Shown: piece after piece, positions 24,069 to 36,255 of the stretch
How positions within the stretch are numbered: the first letter of the stretch is position 1
How the letters are laid out: the number at the start of each line of letters is the position of its first letter
Assembly: GCA_025201805.1 (NCBI GenBank)
Contig: MU619317.1
Span: 89,258 to 153,257 of the forward strand
Source: Parasitella parasitica
Lineage: Eukaryota; Mucoromycota; Mucoromycetes; Mucorales; Mucoraceae
Direction of reading: 5' to 3'
Length of the DNA stretch: 64,000 bases
Notes under the pieces: generated by a model
What the model saw: only the letters and a program-made list of their open reading frames with translations
Told to the model about the DNA's origin: nothing
Databases searched by the model: none
Translations under genes and position numbers: made by a program

Positions 24069-24124
24069 ATAACACAAATCAAGCATTACTTTCAAATACT
24101 TAGAAATATAAACGTCCTTTTATT

Positions 24125-25212
24125 TTAGCAAAATTTCCAATGATTTCCACATCCCACACATGTAACAAAAGTCGTCATAGGCTCATCCGCACTTCTCGTT
24201 TGCATTTGGAAATAAGTGCACTTTCTACCACCGCATTTACCACATTTAAACATGTCAGTTTCAGCTTGTGCAGATTCAGCGCCTCGTGCTTTAAATAAAG
24301 CCTCTTCAGCCAATTTACGATCTCTGGCCTGGGCTTCTTCGGATGCCATGGCATTGACAGTCATTTTGCACAATTTCTCAACTGCTAATTCTCCACTCAC
24401 AACGCTTTCACGTAATCCAGGATTGCTTTTATTTTTGAGATTAAGCGCCAAGGACCGAACTTTGTTTTTGTACTCTTGATTAATATCGCCAAATTCCAAG
24501 TAGATTGTCTTCTCAATGTGGATTGCTCGTTTCAGCAATAAATCCGAGTCTATCAGTCCCAAGTCAATCACTGGATTTTTTTTTTTTTTTTTGTAAAGTT
24601 TGCTATAAATTTACCTGCTCCACTGTCAAATCCAATTGCTGCGTACATTAGTTCGATCGTCTTATTGCGAGGCACATTGCCGGTGGATTTGAACGACACT
24701 TCGTCTGTTTTTACTGTTCGTGGTGGCCCTTCCATGGAAGGTGTCTTTGGCGAAGAGGCTTGGGAAGAAGAGGGCGAGTTCTTTTTCGTACCAATAGATG
24801 TGGACACTTTTGGTAAATTAGAAGGTTTACTGCTGTTTGTGTTGGTTTGTTGAACTACATCGTCCTTCCATTTTTTCACAATTGATTTGGCTTTGATGGC
24901 TACTTTAGTGTCTTTATGGCTTCGTAACTTTCCAATCGTCTTGCCAATGTCGGTTTTCTATGCATGTATTAGATTCCTTTTGCCATCGTTGACCCATAAA
25001 TCGCAGCATTTTTTACCTTTAATAATTCTCCTGTCACTTTAATTTTAGCTAAAGTATCCAGGATTTCTAAACACGTCTACGTACACTCGAATTAATTACA
25101 GGAATTGAATTGAATGTGAATATTTGCTTTGTGAATATACCTGAGTATTCTCTCTGTCCAAGGCAGATGTAAGAGATGCTTTGGCCTTGAGGATTTGCTC
25201 TTCTGCGCTCAT
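24125..25212 (-). CDS. DST1: Transcription elongation factor TFIIS
   Basis: Four exons: 25212-25141, 25077-25017, 24957-24615 and 24570-24125. The N-terminal LW/TFIIN domain spans the first exons ('CLEILDTLAKIKVTGELL', 'TDIGKTIGKLRSHKDTKVA'), followed by a Ser/Pro linker and the central three-helix domain ('LEFGDINQEYKNKVRSLALN'). The C-terminal zinc ribbon has CxxC...CxxC cysteines ('FKCGKCGGRKC', 'CVGCGNHW') and the catalytic hairpin 'QTRSADEPMTTFV', whose Asp-Glu pair inserts into the RNA polymerase II active site to trigger transcript cleavage. This rescues stalled polymerase in the nucleus. A 17-nt A run lies in the third intron on the mRNA strand. All features are normal for the family. 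Confidence 0.95.
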
Positions 25213-25449
25213 TTTATATAACAAAAACAAAAAATAAAAATAAAAAAAAGTTTCCAAGAGGAAAGAAAGACAGGAAGTCAGTAACTGAGCAATATAAAGC
25301 TTGGTGGCTGTGCTCTTGGTCCGACTGCTCATATGGGAATTGAGGAACTTTCAAGCTGCCACCGTGAGCAGCATGTACCGAGCAATATTTGATTGCGAAA
25401 TTGGCGATTAATACTACCATTTATTTCCGAAAATGCGATAACATACAAC

Positions 25450-26129
25450 TTAATCAAACTCGTCAAATCCATTCTTAAAGGCAATCCCTCCAATAGTAAT
25501 GCCGATGCCATAAAATACAGTCGAGTACGCTAATCTAGCGATATGATGCTCATAGAGCATTTCAAATATTGACCAAAATATAGCAGCCCCTAAATATCTT
25601 TATACCCTCAAATTAACCGCTGCATGAAATCAGATAATCAAGCTGCTTACATCCATGTTAAGATCATGACAGATCGTGTTCCTCCACGAGCCAATGTGTT
25701 GATGACAAGAACAGAGAGTAAGAGTAAAACAAGATCTCTAACCATGTTGGCTGTCCTATGTAACCTTGCCTATTTATATTGTCTAAGTACCATTTGCAGA
25801 TATTTGTAATTTTGCGTGTATGTTTTACATACGTAGATATTGATCACTTTAGGATGGTTTACCCAAGAATTAACGTTATCGTATCTCTCAGCGTCTAAAC
25901 TGTGAACGGCTCCCTCTCGGCTATGACGAAGACTTGCGTTACGATACATATTTCCATCACCAAATATATGCTGAGCAAATAAAAAGAACCCCCAATACAT
26001 GCACAAGATGAAAAATGCTGTCCAGTATCCCTTGACAAACTTGTTGACGAGGAACTCTCCAAAATAGTCGTATTCATCTTGGAAATCGAAAAAGAAATGT
26101 CGATTTGTAGCGTCAATGTTTCTGCTCAT
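25450..26129 (-). CDS. Predicted small multi-pass membrane protein, unknown family
   Basis: Exon 1 (26129 to about 25844) gives 'MSRNIDATNRHFFFDFQDEY' and a membrane helix ('YWTAFFILCMYWGFFLFAQH'). Exon 2 (about 25773-25632) adds 'ARLHRTANMVRDLVLLLLSV' with a second helix. A third exon (25587-25450) has a third helix ('AYSTVFYGIGITIGGIAF') and ends 'KNGFDEFD'. The first join is in phase; my second join (donor GTAAGC near 25631, acceptor near 25588) is one base out of phase for the third exon, so either a site is misplaced or there is a frameshift. No domain is recognised. Location in an internal membrane is likely but not shown. Confidence 0.5.
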
Positions 26130-26638
26130 TTTGTATACTGATGTTGCTGTGAGGTATAAATGAATTCAGCCGTTAAGTTTATGGTGTATGATTTAATACT
26201 TATCAAAGATAAGAGCAAGACGTACTGTTGTAAGACAAGGAAAAGGAAAAGGTCATTTTATTATTCAGTACAGTTTGTAATCTTCTCTAAACCATCCACC
26301 ATGGTATCTTACATGTCATTCATTTCATTATGCAACCATTGGCATCACGTTTGCTGGATAAATATTCGGCATTATCAAATGTATCTGTCGAGATATGATA
26401 TAAATCATTACGAGCTGAAGAAAATTTGTGTACTCGATTTGTGTTTAGTATTTATTACTCCATCATATACCTTATTCATCAAGATATAGAATCATTAGCT
26501 ACAAGCATTAAGCTTGATGATAGTCTCCCTGAAATGCACCCTCATCAGCAATGACACTGAAACAAAAGGTCAATCAAAAAAGCAGCATCAGAATTGATGA
26601 AAAAAACAATCCACCAAAGAATTGTCTCGCTTAACTGC

Positions 26639-26642
<4 letters not shown>

Positions 26643-26682
<40 letters not shown>
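26643..26682. repeat. (TA)n microsatellite
   Basis: An uninterrupted TA repeat of about 40 bp. Confidence 0.95.
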
Positions 26683-26686
<4 letters not shown>

Positions 26687-27684
26687 ATATATATTTATAT
26701 ATAAAAGTGATAGACGAGATACAATCATAGGTAGTTCTTCAGCATTGGCTCTAAATATATGAATACAAGAAGAGAACCCGAATTTATTCCATACTTGATA
26801 TTTCATGATACCGCTATTGCCACGCACTCCAAATTCATGAAATGTAAAGCATCCATTATGAGGCATTTTAACATGCTGCTTACTTGTCATAGATACATTC
26901 GTATCCATTTCAATATAAAACTTTTTTATTAAATTTATCAAGGATATCATAAAAACTTCATTAGCAGTTGAAACAGCAACTTGATTATACAACATTTATG
27001 ACAAGACGAATTGTTCAATTCATGAGTAAAAAATATTTTTTAGGTTAAGGTTGGAATACCATGTGAAATTACTGCTAGTAATTGTTGAATGAGATGTAAA
27101 CAATCAGGAAACAACTTGAGTATGTTTCGGCTGCGCTATGTTTGTTTTCATCATCTCTCAGATAGATCAGTGCAAACACTATTGCTATAAACTCTGGTAT
27201 TTCGATGATTGGAGCTACTTGAAACGCTAAAAAAAATATTCTGCTATCTTCAATCTTTTGCACCTTTTGAAGCATTGCTCCTAAAAACCCACCGCTCAGT
27301 TTAATCTCCGGTTTTTGCTTCTGTTTTTTTTTGGGTTTTTTCATTAGATTTGATCAACGAAGGAAGGAGTTGGGAGGGTTTTCATCAATATCTCTATAAC
27401 TACTATACTGATGTAAAATATGAGAGTAAAAGCGTTTATACATTATTTAATTCCCTATCTAATGGTGTAATTTTAAAATATTTTATTAACTATAAATCTC
27501 GAGTAATCTACGACTGAAGAGAAATACGCTTTTCAACTAAAAGTCTATATTTTGCATAGGTATTACCAAAAATGGTAATCAAGTATCAAAATTGGAGTAA
27601 AATAGAAGGTTTTTGTTTAATACATGCCTTTAACAGAAGCTGTATTTTCATGGCCAAATTCAAGAAATCGTTTTTTCCATCCAA

Positions 27685-27706
27685 TTCATGAGGGGTCCCT
27701 CATGAA
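27685..27706. repeat. Perfect inverted repeat (10-bp arms)
   Basis: TTCATGAGGG-GT-CCCTCATGAA: a near-perfect palindrome able to form a cruciform or hairpin. A second pair (ATTACCA..TGGTAAT, about 27560-27578) and overlapping arms at about 28003-28039 (TTGATATGC..GCATATCAA and GCACTAGC..GCTAGTGC) lie nearby. Confidence 0.7.
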
Positions 27707-28131
27707 AAACCGTCGAAAATTGATGATTTTTTTATCATCTATTTTTTTGGTGAAAAAGCATCAGATAATAAATACGACTTCCAGGAAATCATTTAGCGTT
27801 ATTCTGGGCACTTGAGTCGGTCAAAAAGAGCGTAAATTCAAGTAAATTTGTATAAATTGATGATTAATACAACGATGCTTTGTAGTTAAATAAGCTATAG
27901 TTTCAAGATTAACCACCGGTTACAAGCATAGAGGCTATGATGAATTCGTACACAAGCATCAGGTATTTTTTGGCGTCGTAATCAAATAAGATAACGTTCT
28001 TTATTTGATATGCACTAGCAAGCATATCAAGCTAGTGCTTATGAAGAATCGCTGATTATGAAGGCTGGTGTTATGTACGTAAAACAAATAGTTTATTGGA
28101 AATACCAAAACAAGCTTTTCAAATATGCACA

Positions 28132-28826
28132 TTAATCTTCAAAGGCCCACGTTATGTTGATTCGACCCGTGTCATGGTGTGCTATTTTTCCAAAAGCTTC
28201 GACGCTTAAATCAACGTCGCCTTTTACACAAGGAGGACAAGTATCAACAATTTTCACGCGGACACTAGCACCGTTTGCTTTGTCTGTATTGTTTGATTAG
28301 TAAATGTGTTGTTCCATCAAGCAATTTAGATAAGCAACTCACTTGTGACCTTGATTCTTTTGTTACAAAGGGGGTTTGTATTTGGATTCTTTGCAGGGTA
28401 TGGCCATTTTTCTTGCATTTGGACTATATTCTATTAATCAAGTAGTTAATAAGCAACGTTTTCTCTCAAGCTGACAAGCAAAATGAGTATTACCAATGCA
28501 GCAACCATTTCGTAGTCCTGGTATAATTTACCGCAAGAACCAGCACCCACATTAGGGCTGAAGAAGGTACCTTCTCCACGAAAGGTTTTTGAAGAGCCAT
28601 GAGAAGTCGTATTTCTCGATTTGGAAGATTTTGATGTGGCTTTTTTGCTGCTCTTTTCAGTTTTTGAATGGCCATCCAGGGCCAATTGGTTAGATGCAAC
28701 TACCAAGCGATTGATTGAAACTGTAGCCTCACCAGGAGAAAGTGGAACAGATTGAGCGCCATCGAAAAGGAGTGATGCTGAGATGACAACAGTTAATATT
28801 ACAAGATTAGAGAGAGTAAAGCGCAT
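28132..28826 (-). CDS. Expansin-like secreted protein (double-psi beta-barrel)
   Basis: Three exons: 28826-28494, 28430-28343 and 28283-28132, total 573 nt (190 aa). Residues 1-26 are a signal peptide. A Ser/Lys/Thr-rich linker (about residues 52-82) leads to a DPBB/RlpA-like domain: 'GEGTFFSPNVGAGSCG', 'NPLCNKRIKVT', 'VRVKIVDTCPPCVKGDVDLS' and 'GRINITW'. The 'VDTCPPC..DVDLS' stretch is the signature of fungal expansin-like/barwin-like proteins, and the cysteines are placed as expected for disulfides. These proteins act outside the cell, loosening or binding polysaccharide walls without clear hydrolysis. No C-terminal carbohydrate-binding module is present. A TA-rich stretch 10-30 bp before the start could be the core promoter. 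Confidence 0.88.
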
Positions 28827-29599
28827 TTTTTCTTTAATATATATATATATATATCAATTGGGTATATGAAATGTTGACTAAATACAAGCAGAAAAGGATG
28901 AAGAGTTATTCAAAAGAGAGTCTTCTTTATATAATCCGCTAATTGGTTGTTGTAACACAAATTTAGAGCTTTTCAATCCTCCATTATGCGACATCGACAG
29001 CAAACAGCTGCCTGAAGATCATAGGTGGTTCTATTGTTCGCCAGGGTCAGGAGGTACTATGAAAATTCAGAGAAACAATCTGGCAAATGAATGGTGTCTT
29101 ATTGTGTAAACCGTTACAATAAAGACGTGCTATGTGCAAACAATAAGCAAGCAAGTCCGGATTTGTCCCTCTTTCCCCACCACCACCATCCCCCCCCCCG
29201 AAATCCTGATTTCTTTAGATTAATATTTAATAATTGATTAAGACACATATAATAATATCTGCTTATGTGTCCATATGCAACATGTACAACGTGCCTTATT
29301 CATCCCGCTCAGCTTCAAATAAGCGCCTCTTGGTATAATGTTAATCATCGATGTTTAAGCTGGATTATCCACGAAATCTGACAGCTGATATACAGCCTTT
29401 GCTGGTATTGTGTAGACAATGGGTTCAACATTATGCTACGCTAAAGAATGCGAAATTAACATTTCTTTTATTCCTGATCTATATTGTCTTTGATGCACTT
29501 TTCCAAAGGTGTAGAATCAGTAGGAAATGGCCTTTTACCTAATAGAGTTTCCATATCTAATATACATGCATACGATACATATGATGTCTGTTAGTGCAA
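28827..29599. other. Intergenic region
   Basis: Upstream region of the expansin-like gene and downstream region of the m-AAA protease gene. A C run (29191-29200) is present. A 63-aa plus-strand frame at 29351-29542 has a hydrophobic stretch but no support. Confidence 0.5.
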
Positions 29600-31759
29600 T
29601 CAAGGGGTTGTAATCAGCTTTTTAATTACATTACCTTGCCTGGTAAGCACCTCCTTTGCCAGCAGTAGTTGAGCAACCTTCTCAATCTCGTCTTTCTTGG
29701 ATGTCAACAATTTCGTGGTCCTATCCAGTGCTTGAGATACCATTTTTCTGGCTTCATCGTCAATAAGAGAGCCTGTTTTCTCGGAATAGGGCTTTTGGAA
29801 ATGAGGTTCACTATCATCTTGCTGGTAGGACATTGGACCAAGCTCATTGTTCATGCCAAATACGGCGACTTGGGAGTATGCCATCTGGGTCACTTTTTTC
29901 AAGTCATCTTGAGCCCCTGTTGTGATGGATTCGAAGAACAAGGTTTCTGACACCCGTCCTCCCAAAGCAACACACATTCTATCCAGCAGCTGTAGTTTAG
30001 AGTAGAGGTACTGGTCCTTGGGCAGATACTGAGCATAGCCCAAGCTAGAATTAGAACGGGGTATCACACTGACTTTCAGCAGGGGATCGGCATACTTTAG
30101 GAACCAGCCAGCGACTGCGTGCCCTGCCTCATGGTAAGCTACGGTCTTTTTTTCTTCAGGAGAAAGAACGCGCGATTTCTTCTCTATGCCTGCAATGACT
30201 CTCTCGATGGAGGCCTCAAAGTCAACCTCTGACACTTGATCTTTACCGCTGCGTGCTGCTAACAGCGCCGCTTCATTGCACACGTTGTGGATGTCTGCTC
30301 CTGCAAATCCTGGTGTAAAAGATGCTAATTTCTTTGCTAGCGAGGGGATATTTAATGTGCCGTCCACCTTTAACGGCTTCAAATGAACCTTGAATATTTC
30401 AGCTCTGCCGTCAATGTCAGGTTTATCAATGACAACATGGCGGTCGAAACGTCCAGGTCGAAGCAATGCCGGATCCAGCACGTCGGGCCGATTAGTGCCT
30501 GCAAGCACCACAACATGGTCGTGAGAGTTGAACCCGTCCATTTCGACCAAGAGCTGGTTCAGTGTGCTTTCTCTTTCGTCATTGCCGCCGCCGCCCATCT
30601 GGCCTCCTTTTCCTCTTGCTTTTCCAATAGCATCGATTTCGTCAATGAAAATGATGCAAGGTGCATTCTTCTTTGCTGTGGCAAACAGATCTCGCACTCT
30701 GGAAGAGCCCACACCAACAAACATCTCTATAAACTCTGAGCCAGATACGCTCAGAAAAGGCACGCCAGCCTCGCCAGCAGTAGCCTTTGCTAAAAGGGTT
30801 TTGCCTGTGCCAGGAGGACCAGATAATATAGCACCCTTGGGGATAGTAGCGCCCAGTCTTTCAAAGCGCTTGGGATCTTTTAGAAACTTTACAAACTCCA
30901 TAATTTCCTCTTTGGCCTCGTCTGCACCAGCAACGTCTTTGAACTTGACATTGACATCAGTTTCCTTGTCAAAGAGTTTGGCTTTGCTCTTGCCAATGCC
31001 GAATATGCCACCTGATTGGCCTAAGCTGCCTGCTCCTGAAGCACGGCGACCCATATAGACAAAAAAGCCAATGAGTAGCAGCGTAGGCACAAACTGAGTC
31101 AACGTACTAGCAACATTGCCGGTCGTATGATATGAGATGGGGATACGCTCATTTTCTGGTATACCCAGCTTGTCTTGGCAGCTCTCCATCTGGTTTTCGA
31201 AACGGTCCACTGATCCAATGCTAAAATAGAAGATGGCATTGTGGTTTTCCGCGAGGTAGGATTTCGACTCTGGCCTCAGTACCACTTGGACGTAGCTCTT
31301 GTTCATCACATTCAGCTCTTTGACAAGCCCTTTTTCGAGCAAGCTTGTTTTAAAGTCTTGAAATGTCACTTCTCTAAAGCCTCCGTTGCTGTTACTGATG
31401 CCCAATATAGACCAAAGCAGGATAGACACCGCAAGGATAGGCCCCAATACGACATATCCGTTATTTTTTTTGGGGTTTGATGGTCTACCATCATCCTGTT
31501 TGCCTTGTTTGCCTTGTTTGCCTTGTTTGTCCTGTTTGTCCTGTTTGGGCTGATTTGGCCGAGATCCGCTGCGTTTATTATCAAAGAAACTCTCGAATCC
31601 TTTGGGTGTGTTGCTGGGATGCCTATTTTTGGCTGCACTGTCGTTTGACATTACAAAATGTCTGATGCGACGTTGGCTGGAAATGAGCAGCCCACAGAGA
31701 TTTAGGCATGGAGTGCTCTTTAGGGCACTGTTTTTCGATGTAGCAAATCGGTTCAGCAT
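29600..31759 (-). CDS. Mitochondrial inner-membrane m-AAA protease (AFG3/Yta12 family)
   Basis: A single long exon of 719 aa if Met at 31759 is used (longer frames begin with a non-ATG codon). The N-terminus looks like a mitochondrial presequence ('[14 protein letters not shown]'). Two membrane helices follow ('[20 protein letters not shown]' and '[15 protein letters not shown]'), flanking the intermembrane-space domain. The AAA module has Walker A 'GPPGTGKT', Walker B 'IIFIDEID' and the 'RPGRFDR' second-region signature. The M41 zinc protease has 'HEAGH'. These proteases form hexamers facing the matrix, degrade misfolded inner-membrane proteins, and mature ribosomal protein L32 in yeast. [12 protein letters not shown] repeat lies in the linker (about 31490-31545). 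Whether it is the AFG3 or YTA12 paralogue is undecided. Confidence 0.95.
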   Translation of the reverse strand: MLNRFATSKNSALKSTPCLNLCGLLISSQRRIRHFVMSNDSAAKNRHPSNTPKGFESFFDNKRSGSRPNQPKQDKQDKQGKQGKQGKQDDGRPSNPKKNNGYVVLGPILAVSILLWSILGISNSNGGFREVTFQDFKTSLLEKGLVKELNVMNKSYVQVVLRPESKSYLAENHNAIFYFSIGSVDRFENQMESCQDKLGIPENERIPISYHTTGNVASTLTQFVPTLLLIGFFVYMGRRASGAGSLGQSGGIFGIGKSKAKLFDKETDVNVKFKDVAGADEAKEEIMEFVKFLKDPKRFERLGATIPKGAILSGPPGTGKTLLAKATAGEAGVPFLSVSGSEFIEMFVGVGSSRVRDLFATAKKNAPCIIFIDEIDAIGKARGKGGQMGGGGNDERESTLNQLLVEMDGFNSHDHVVVLAGTNRPDVLDPALLRPGRFDRHVVIDKPDIDGRAEIFKVHLKPLKVDGTLNIPSLAKKLASFTPGFAGADIHNVCNEAALLAARSGKDQVSEVDFEASIERVIAGIEKKSRVLSPEEKKTVAYHEAGHAVAGWFLKYADPLLKVSVIPRSNSSLGYAQYLPKDQYLYSKLQLLDRMCVALGGRVSETLFFESITTGAQDDLKKVTQMAYSQVAVFGMNNELGPMSYQQDDSEPHFQKPYSEKTGSLIDDEARKMVSQALDRTTKLLTSKKDEIEKVAQLLLAKEVLTRQGNVIKKLITTP

Positions 31760-32046
31760 TGGGCTATGAACAAGTAAGGAAAATAAAAGTGTCAAATATT
31801 GGCTACACTGTTGATGATATTATTACTTGGCTCTGCTGTCGGGGTGAATGCGCCTCGATAAAGATTGCAACCAGCGACTTTTGAGAAGGTTTGTTTTTCT
31901 TTTGTCTCCAACAAACAAACAAGCCCATGCTTTTGCTACTATCTAGTTTTAGCTGTACGCTATTCTTGTATTTTTTGATACAGAGTATCGTTCAAATCAA
32001 CCAACTGTCGAGCAAGCTACATGCGTCTGTTACACCACTGGCAAGA

Positions 32047-33307
32047 ATGTCAGATTGCAGACTGGAGGCTGTGAATATTGTTTGCAGTAGATGGACATGG
32101 ATGCCAGTTTTCATCAGAGTATACCTCATTGGTATATTCGAGACCATCTACATTGCACTGTGCAGGCGTGGGCTATTTAAAAGCTCGTCTACTCAGCAGT
32201 TATGCGAACAGCAAGTTGACGCGTTGGTTCAATCGTACAAAGGCACCAAGACAAAGACAGCTGTGGTCACGGGAGGAGACTCTGGCATCGGATTGGAGAT
32301 ATGCAACGGTCTGCTTGCAGCCGGCTTCGATGTCATTATAGGTAACATGAGCTAATACAGCATGGTGTCTTTATCTGATAAAAACGAATGAATCAGGCAT
32401 TCGTTCGGCGGATACTAGTTTTAGAGCTGTGGATGCATTAAAAGAGCAGACTGGATCGGATAAAGTATCATGCATCCAGCTCGATCTGACTTTGTTTGAA
32501 TCAGTCAGAACCTTTGCAGCAGAAATCAAACGGAGGATCCCCCAGAAAGAGATACATCTGCTCATCAGTAAGAATTGATGCGTAGCTGTCCTTTTTATAC
32601 AAGGCAACCTGACTCGTCTGGTTAGATAATGCTGGTGTCATGAACATCCCTTGCAAGCTGACGGCAGACGGATACGAGACGCAGTGTCAGACAGTAAGTG
32701 GTCCTCAAGAAATGCTAATATTGCAGCCTTAAACAGCCGTTGGAATAGAACTTTTTATCGCCTGTTTTGCTTGCACAGTTACTGCTGCCATGGATGAACC
32801 CTCAATCTGGAAAAATTCTGTTTGCGTCCAGCTCTACGCTGTATGCTATCAATGATCTCAACACTGACTTTTCGTCTCATACATATGGCTTGGACGGGTT
32901 GCAGCATTACGCTTACAGTAAGGCATGTGTTGCTCACATTGTCTCTCGGCTGGCCAAATCAACCCGAGTAAAAGTATACGGTAGATGATATCTGTCAAGT
33001 CTACAGAAAACATTTGATTAACATCTGAAACACAGCATATCATCCAGGCACAGTGCGTACCAGATTATTTGCTCATACAGCAGTGTTCAATCTACCATTA
33101 GTGTCAAAATTGTTTGATTTCATCATGCTAACGCCAAAAGAAGGGAGCCTCACCCCGCTACGCTTGTGTTTGAAAGCGGACGTAGGAGAAAGCGGCACTT
33201 ATTGGGCCAACGAACGCAGCCAAACTGTTCCTGATGTCTTGATCAACGGAAAAGCCAATAATGTGGATGCCTTGTGGAAGGACACTTTGTCCAAGTGCGG
33301 ACTTTAG
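32047..33307 (+). CDS. Short-chain dehydrogenase/reductase, retinol dehydrogenase-like
   Basis: Five exons: 32047-32341, 32397-32567, 32626-32693, 32749-32980 and 33036-33307 (1038 nt, 345 aa). An in-frame ATG at 31927 would add 40 residues. The N-terminus has a hydrophobic helix ('PVFIRVYLIGIFETIYIALC'), so the enzyme is probably membrane-anchored. The Rossmann fold shows the cofactor motif 'TGGDSGIG', 'NNAGVMN', and the catalytic 'YAYSK' (Tyr and Lys) preceded by 'ASSSTLY' (Ser). 'HPGTVRT' follows as expected. The substrate is unknown; relatives act on retinoids, sterols or fatty aldehydes with NADP(H). It is divergent in orientation from the m-AAA gene and convergent with the GH9 gene. Confidence 0.88.
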
Positions 33308-33485
33308 CGTGTGTGCTAATTAAATGATTAGGAAATGGACATGCTTTCATGAGGTCACTGCTCATCAAATCTTGATGAGCAAGTCTAATTGTATGTATAT
33401 ATTCGAAAAGCATTATAAAAAAAACCCCCCTCCTATAAGTTTTTTCAAGTATTCACTGCGGTAAACACCCCCCCCACCTTTTTCA

Positions 33486-34695
33486 CTACATATTATTACT
33501 ACTACTACTACTATTTGATGATTGGAGCTTTTCTATTGCATCAGTATCACTGATACTGGCATTTAGAGGCATCCGACTAGAGCAATCATTTACAACATCC
33601 AGCTGGTTGGTGGGCCTGGCTTGTTCTTCCGCCATGCCTCTTGGACAATAGCGATTCCGGGCATTATTAATAGCATTCATCACTTCATCTTGAATTTTTC
33701 GATCTCTTTGACGGCGACGAATCAGCATGAATGCTCCGATAGATACACCTAAAAGACACACGACTGGGAGGGCAATGGCTAATGCAAATGCCCAACCTGG
33801 CAATCTCGACGACGCTTGAGTTTCATCTTCATAAGGAGTGCTTTCGCCACTTCCCGTTGTATAAAAGGGATCCTCGGCATGGAACATGATCTGATATGCC
33901 AAAATGTTTTGGTATGGAGCGTTATAATCGAGTGCTACTTCAGTTTGGGACCAGTCTAATCGAACATCTGCAAACGAGTCATTTTTAGCAGGACCTCCTA
34001 CCAGTGCTATATGATTTCTATCAAGTAAATAAAGCGGTGTTGGTTGTATACTGCAGTCATACATACCTCCATAGATTGTGTGAGCACGCGAGAGATCTTG
34101 GGGGTTCTTCAAGGCTTCCTTCAAAGAAGTAAATCCGCTCGCGGGTGCCGAGTGGGGGTATTTCGGTGAGTTTGACCTTTCGCCTACAACATAGTTTTGA
34201 TTCAGAGGATTCTTTCCAAATATGTAGTCAATCTGGCTGTTTGCAAAGTCTGTATATGAACCACTTGCTTGAATTAAAACACCCTGTGTCCATGTTCACA
34301 GCGCTATGATCCTACCTTCGTATGCTTGAGCTTTTACAAGCATTGTGTCTTTTCCGCTCGGGCTTTGTTCTGCCAAAGGTCGAAGTATCTTGGCCGCATA
34401 AGTTAAAAGCAAGAAACTTGTGCTCATTGCAATTGAATTGCTATTCTCCGTACTATGTACATCAAAGTGTATCAGCTGCGTAGACTATATAACCATGTAG
34501 GTTTTACCTGTATGCATCCCAGAATAATAAACCGCCACCAGTTTTATTTACAGACCTGCCGCTGACAATGCCATCTAGATACATTTCTGCCTCTGCACGA
34601 GTAAGAGATGCTTCATCTTGGTCATGATAGTCTGGCGCCACTTCTGCTAGCATCAAGTACAGTGCTCCCCACTGCATATAGAGTCAATACCCATT

Positions 34696-34732
<37 letters not shown>

Positions 34733-36255
34733 GTATATAATCAGTTGCGAACCTTATTATCCCAATCCAAGGGCTCTGTGTGGTTATTCAACCCTTTTGT
34801 TTCTCTATACATATCCATCGTTTCATCGAGGTACGATTTCTGTTTTGTAGCTTTGTAAAGCACAATGCCTGCTAATAGAAGTTCGTCCACGTACCCTGAT
34901 TATGCAAAATTAGACTTACAGTCATTCAGTGCCTTCAGGAGTGGCGCATACCTGAGCTACTATAAACGTGCTTCATAGTAGGTACAGACTTGTGATATCT
35001 CGAGTATGGTAGTATAGTACGAGCTGACGAGTAGAGTTGAGTGGCGTGTTCAAGCAGTGTGTCTGCATACTTTCTGTCGTCTTCATTTTCGTTTGTTACG
35101 TCTACCAAGTTGTTAAAAAACGCGGAAGCACTAGCAAATGCAGTCGCTGCAAAGGGGTCGTATGTTAATTAAACGCAATAGTCGTGTGCCTATCAAAAGG
35201 TCAATGTACCTGCCATGGCAGCTGCATCTGTGCCAAAGTCAGTTTCGTTGATTTGATAGCTGGGCCGAGGATCTTGTATTTCGGAATCAGGACCTGTATA
35301 AAAGTCATGCACACGGGCAAGGTATGAGCACAGTATGCCATTACTTTTCGTCGCCTTGAAAATTACCAAAAGAATCATTATCAATTTCAACATCACCAAT
35401 CTACATTATCAAGTGTTTAGGTCTCTCATTTTTGACAGCTGTCGCATGCTTTTATGTACCTGAACGAACAACGTGGATGGCGAAGGATGGGCTTTTATCA
35501 GCCAATCTGTAGCCTAGATAGTGGTTCTGGTGAGCGACAAGTATCAATTGAGTTTATTACGCACACATGGGTAAATATATTTACCCATTTCACTTGACTT
35601 CGTAGATACTTTGTTTGATTTGCTAATTGATAGCCCTGAATGTAGTCTGTGCCTACAAAAGCGATAGTTGGCGCCAAGTTAATATGACTTTATAGTTGCA
35701 CATATACACCTACCTCCCCAGCATAGCATAAATGTCGTGTAACTGAGAGGAAATGTGAACTAAATGCATGGTTCACTTAGTGGCTTTCATCTAAGGCTTT
35801 TTGGCATAGTTTATACCTTCAAGTAATCACCGGCATCATAGTATCCCTACATATTATAATTTGAAATTAAAAAAAAAAAAAACACAGGGGGAGGATTGCG
35901 CAGTGTGATGAAAACTTACACCAGAGAGATCAATATCCACATCAGATCCGTCTGACAAAGCAGAGTCGTGCCTCCTACAAGTTCATAGTGACAAGTGTCA
36001 GCTCTACATTACATGATCTGTAGTTTTTATGTATACTTGCCAGGACACTCTATTGTCATCAGGCAGTTTTCCTGATCGCTGCGCTTCGAAAAACAAAATA
36101 GAGTGGTTTAAAAGTTTCACATATTCAGGACTAGGGTTTTGTACAGTAGGAGGAAGGATCGTAGATGAACGTTTACCAATGGCTGCCGCATGAATGATAG
36201 CAGCTGATGGATAAATCATGACGGTGAGAGCTGAAACAAGCGACCTTATCTTCAT
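33486..36255 (-). CDS. Glycoside hydrolase family 9 (endoglucanase) with C-terminal membrane anchor
   Basis: A multi-exon gene (about ten or more exons) from ATG 36255 to the stop at 33486. A signal peptide starts the protein. GH9 landmarks: 'LNHSILFFEAQRSGKLP', the catalytic-base region 'YYDAGDYLK' (about 35830), 'PRPSYQINETDFGTDAAAMA', 'QIDYIFGKNPLNQNYVVG', 'ALVGGP', and the acid-residue segment 'QTEVALDYNAPYQN'. After the catalytic domain comes a linker, a membrane helix ('GWAFALAIALPVVCLLGVSI') and a basic/Ser-rich cytosolic tail. An intron (about 34071-34012) splices to 'YGG-ALVGGP'. The enzyme should cut beta-1,4-glucan (cellulose or mixed glucan) at the cell surface. Exon 1/2 phase could not be fully resolved near 36050-35980. 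Confidence 0.82.
34699..34726. repeat. (AT)n microsatellite in a GH9 intron
   Basis: An AT dinucleotide run of about 28 bp. Confidence 0.9.

Larger units (their letters stand above)
26130..28131. other. Gene-poor AT-rich region
   Basis: Two kilobases without a convincing gene. Minus-strand frames at 26588-26995 (ending in a Tyr-Ile run made by the TA repeat) and 27075-27344 have some protein-like stretches but no family and no clean exon joins. The segment 27400-28080 is very AT-rich and carries several inverted repeats, which suggests old mobile-element debris. Confidence 0.4.

Noticed and set aside
26588-26995. A 135-codon minus frame ending in a Tyr-Ile run
   Set aside because: The end is made by the TA microsatellite, and no family or splice partner was found.
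27075-27344. An 89-codon minus frame with a basic start and a hydrophobic middle
   Set aside because: No recognised domain and AT-driven composition; left as unresolved rather than called a gene.
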